From positions 43,166,914-43,230,913 of the forward strand of contig NC_016132.3 in the NCBI RefSeq assembly GCF_000005505.3: 64,000 bases of DNA. Reading direction: 5' to 3'. The notes below the pieces were generated by a model, which worked only from the letters and a program-made list of their open reading frames with translations, had not been told where the DNA came from and ran no database searches. Below are positions 60,815 to 64,000 of the stretch, one piece after another (the first letter of the stretch is position 1; each line of letters begins with the position of its first letter). A program made the position numbers and the translations under genes. The DNA is from Brachypodium distachyon (taxonomy: Eukaryota; Streptophyta; Magnoliopsida; Poales; Poaceae).

Positions 60815-61072
60815 ATGGATAACAGGACAAAGATGTTGATTTATGCGGCTGCATCGCATATGCTTATCTCGATGATGGCTGTGGTTGTTGACTCTAGGAA
60901 AAGGAAAAGGAGAGAACCTATTACATATGGGCCAATGGTTGAGAGGGATAGGATGAGAATAGAGTATCTAGATAATAAGATATGGAAGAATGACACGATA
61001 TGTATAAAAATGCTTAGGCTTAGAAGAGCACCTTTCTTCCATAGTTCTATACACATTAATAATTTATATTAG
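60815..61072 (+). pseudogene. Truncated PIF/Harbinger-type transposase N-terminus
   Basis: An 85-codon frame starts MDNRTKMLIY and continues DSRKRKRREPITYGPMVERD and RMRIEYLDNKIWKND before reaching RLRRAPFF and then a stop. This resembles the N-terminal segment of grass Harbinger nuclease-like (HARBI1/ALP1-type) proteins from memory. There is no catalytic DDE part nearby, so it looks like a 5' fragment. Sequence 61080-61500 after the stop has no clear homology. Confidence 0.5.
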
Positions 61073-61959
61073 CCTAAACATAATCGTTTCTACAATCTAA
61101 ATAGAACATATTTAAATAGAAGCAGAACTTTGAAACATGCCGATAAAAAATCTTTAATACCGTCTAGAAGCAACAGAACATACCAAATTTACCATCCAGT
61201 CATGTTTAGAAAGATAACAATAGAAACAATTAGCCCTATCCTTGTCCACACTATATTCCAACCAATCGAACTTCTTATACCATTGTGGCCGAAAACATCT
61301 ACTATGTTAGATTGTAGTACTATAGTAGATCTTATGGTACCATTGTATCCACGCCCCCGCCCCCACCCAATCGTCTATCCACGCAACATAGTCCACACCT
61401 ACACACCTGGATTCACCCCTGAAATTGGTTGTGACAGCTTCTGCTCTTTGCCTTGCGCAACTTGGTGTGAACTACTGATCGTCGCCACCTCGACAGTGCA
61501 ATGACAATAACACTTCTTATTTGAAAGTGCTCCTTGTTTGATTGGGGATTGCAATTTAATCTTTGAAATTTTCAGTTGAGAGGTTTAAATTTTGACTTGC
61601 AAGTTTCAGTTTGTTAATTGTTTGATTTAGTACTACGTTTCTGGGTTTCCCAATCATATGCAACAAAAACATCCATGTTTATCTCAGTGGCAGGCTGCAG
61701 ATTAGGAAGTCCACTATTGGTTCTTTTTAGTTCTTGAGTCTTGACTGAGCCGATTTGGCTTCCAAAATTAGCGAGGAGAACTCAAGAACCCTAGCCTCTG
61801 CTATTTTGTAGTCTTGGGCTTTCTGTAAGAATTTGATGATTTTGAGCTGTAGGTTAGTGGTGGAATGAGGATCCACAATCCTATATGGCTATATGTCTGC
61901 AGTTATTTTGATTAGCTTGAACTTGTCTGACTCTCCAGCGTCCAGCCTTCCACCCTAAT
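61073..61959. other. Unassigned intergenic DNA
   Basis: AT-rich. A short open frame runs at 61130-61504, but no domain, splice structure or repeat copy was recognised. Confidence 0.4.
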
Positions 61960-62571
61960 GCCTTGTTTGGTTACCCAATCCCAGCTAGGTTCGCAGCCCA
62001 ATCCACATGGATCAGCCTGGCTGGGGAGGTTCTGGGAATGTCTGTTTTGCATGTTTAGTTTGGGCTGGGATGGGGAAATTTCCGGCTTTAAATAATCACT
62101 TCTATTTTGAGTGAACTTGGGATGGAGAAGCAACTTCTCTGACAATTACAAAAGTAGGAAGAACACTTTTTTATGTATGCCCATTTCTGCACTGAACTGC
62201 TTCTACAGGAAATTCACTTTTTGTAAGAAATGTTTATTTTAAAGAAATAACTGCTTGTATGAAAATAGAAAAATGTTTACAAGTATGCCTAATTTAAATA
62301 GAGAAATCTGCTGCATAGTGTAACTCATTATTTGAAATGATTCTGCTGTAAAAAGAAACGCATCCAATCATCCATGATGTCACATTTATTACGTGAATCA
62401 TTTCCAATCCAAACAATCCTGGTTTAATCCAAACAAACTTTTTAATAGAGGGGATTGAGCGTTAGGAAGGGATTCAAGCTCCTTGGAATTGGGCTATGAG
62501 AGGGGATCGACCCAATCCCTTGGTGGATTGATTCCTCTAGGTCATTGGTTCCCTAGCAACCAAACACGGCC
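61960..62571 (+). mobile_element. Non-autonomous TIR transposon, 612 bp
   Basis: The left end GCCTTGTTTGGTTACCC and the inverted right end GGCCGTGTTTGGTTGCTAGGG form a short TIR, with a TAA at the left flank and TTTTTA at the right. Much of the interior matches the inverted copy at 17404-17855. The terminal motif is common in grass PIF/Harbinger- or hAT-like MITEs. Confidence 0.65.
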
Positions 62572-63257
62572 TTTTTATTAGTTAAGATTTCTTCCAAAGT
62601 TCCAAGTTTTAGGGTAAAGGTGGGAAGGTCTTAGCTGTTGTGGGATAGTTCCAACACTTGCCATGTTTAGGTGTCAGTCTTATGAGAAATGAACAAAAAG
62701 AAAATATTGGGCTGAGCCGGACCAAGTAAGAGCAGACGAGATGGCATAATGGTCAGATCAGGCGCTATATTTTGCCCCTCTGTTATTGGTAGAAATATGG
62801 AAATTAGGAAAAATAACTGTTTCCACCACTACAGTACTGTACAAGCTCTCTGCATGTGGTACTTCTGTTTATTGGCAATCACAGATGATCTCCCTTTGTT
62901 GCATGGTTGATATGTATTATTTTGTCATGCGGCTGCAGTATGTTACTGCAATCTCGAAGAATCTAGCTAAACTTGCATTGTTCTTTCCTTGTTTCATCTG
63001 TCTAGCCTATGTGGACGCAAATGTTCTTGGATTTTCTAGTTCGCTTCTGTGATAGCTGGCTGTGTTATTGGCATCAGCAATCACCTACCAACTTTGTACT
63101 AAGTCCCCGACACTTATTATGGATCGGAGTGAGTAGAAATTTGTAATGTGTAACAAGCAAATGGAAGATGGTTAAACTTTTTGCTGATGGCTGCATCAGT
63201 GCTGATTGTTTCCATCTGACTTATCTTTTTCCTAACATTAGGTCAAGCTGCTGTGAG
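62572..63257. other. Upstream region of the right-edge gene
   Basis: No protein-coding exon is supported. A possible partial Stowaway terminus (cttattatggatcggagtgagta) lies at 63114-63136. The segment ends with an acceptor (ACATTAG) at 63241 just before the ATG at 63258, so an upstream non-coding exon is likely, its position unknown. Confidence 0.45.
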
Positions 63258-64000
63258 ATGGATATTTTCTATCAGTGCAAGGAGATCTTAAAGATCCAGA
63301 AATTCAGGCGCCTGGTGTCTTATGCTGCATTCTATTCATTCACTACCCTCGTGACCTATGCTTACACAAGCAATACGTATGTCAATGCTGAATTACTCTT
63401 CTTTACATACTTCAAAATTCAAAATCTTGTCACTTCTTGTTCTGGGCTGCCAATATTTGCGTCTCTCCGAGCTTATTGCAGGACAAGGGCTGGCATTTCG
63501 AGGGCTGATCAGTACTATGCCTCCTATCCTTCTGGTACTGAACTACTAACTGACACTGCGAAGGTATGGACACTGCAAAGATATTTTTTGGTTAATCACT
63601 TAATCTATGGCATCTTTTGTTTAATCCTAGCAGTAAGCTGATGTGAATACAGTGTCATTTTGTTTACCATGTCAACTCCTCGCTTTAGGAAGTGATATCT
63701 GATTTCTTTTGGTGGTTTGCAGCTTTACAAGGCTGCATTAGGTAATTGTTTTGAAATAGACGACTGGGGTCCAATAGAATTCTCGGTCATGGCAAAGCAC
63801 TTTGACCGGCAAGGCAAACCACCATATGCTTACCATGCTGTAAGTTTCTTAATACTTGCAAATATGCATCAGAAAACAACCATGCTCCTTGTCTTGGATT
63901 ATTTTCCCAGCTTAGTTTCGTAAGTTTTGTATCACCTTTTACCTCTTTTTTTTTCCAGCAATACATGGCACACCTCCTATCGCATGGCCAACTCGATGGA
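63258..64000 (+). CDS. Conserved plant protein of unknown function (partial, At4g25030/At5g45410-like)
   Basis: Coding exons 63258-63376, 63482-63563, 63723-63839 and 63959-64000 (cut by the window end) join in frame with GT-AG borders. The translation begins MDIFYQCKEILKIQKFRRLV, with a hydrophobic segment at about 22-36. It continues NTTRAGISRADQYYASYPSG, DTAKLYKAALGN and AKHFDRQGKPPYAYH, ending so far in LSHGQLDG. From memory this agrees with a short plant-specific protein family of about 120 residues represented by those Arabidopsis loci. If so, only two or three residues and the stop lie beyond the window. Its function is not known to me. The start is supported by the family N-terminus and a preceding acceptor site that implies an upstream 5' UTR exon. 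Confidence 0.8.

Overview
This is plant nuclear DNA. Seven multi-exon genes with GT-AG introns can be assembled, together with one intronless gene. The intergenic DNA holds many Stowaway-type MITEs carrying the grass motif CTCCCTCCGT, an Au-type SINE head, an RTE-clade LINE and GC-rich first exons. I read it as a grass (Poaceae), probably Pooideae; the species cannot be fixed from the sequence alone.

Layout. 1-2.5 kb: no supported gene. 2.5-7.3 kb (-): conserved multi-span membrane protein, nine exons. 7.9-8.4 kb (-): intronless two-repeat MYB-like protein. 8.6-12.6 kb: repeats and the AAA-ATPase promoter. 12.8-14.4 kb (+): BCS1/ASD-type AAA-ATPase. 14.6-16.3 kb (-): DNL-type zinc-finger protein, probably organellar. 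16.4-22.3 kb: a 281-bp tandem duplication, transposon remnants and GC-rich DNA. 22.35-24.8 kb (+): a UBC37-like ubiquitin E2 that looks like a multiply damaged pseudogene. 26.0-29.3 kb (+): GEX3-like membrane protein. 29.9-33.65 kb (-): kinesin-8 (KIN-8A-like). 33.7-37.7 kb: LTR-like remnants. 37.7-42.4 kb (+): C3HC zinc-finger (NIPA/ZC3HC1) protein. 42.4-48.1 kb: MITEs, a minisatellite, a long-TIR transposon and two collinear copies of SWEET upstream DNA. 48.1-50.0 kb (+): SWEET6-like sugar transporter. 51.66-55.16 kb (-): complete RTE-type LINE with an intact 1042-aa protein and an Au-SINE-like head. 55.2-63.2 kb: LTR-like, long-TIR and PIF/Harbinger-like remnants. 63.26-64 kb (+): start of a conserved plant protein, cut by the window edge.

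The genes do not form a pathway; this is an ordinary gene-rich grass segment with independently transcribed units, several in convergent pairs (AAA-ATPase/DNL protein, GEX3/KIN-8A). The most interesting item is the LINE. One 19-bp target-site duplication encloses both an Au-SINE-like, Pol III-promoter-bearing head and an intact endonuclease/reverse-transcriptase ORF, which suggests that the chimera moved as one unit. Second come the accumulated lesions in the E2 gene and the duplicated SWEET upstream region.

All exon coordinates were assembled by eye from splice sites, frame continuity and remembered family similarity. No search was run.
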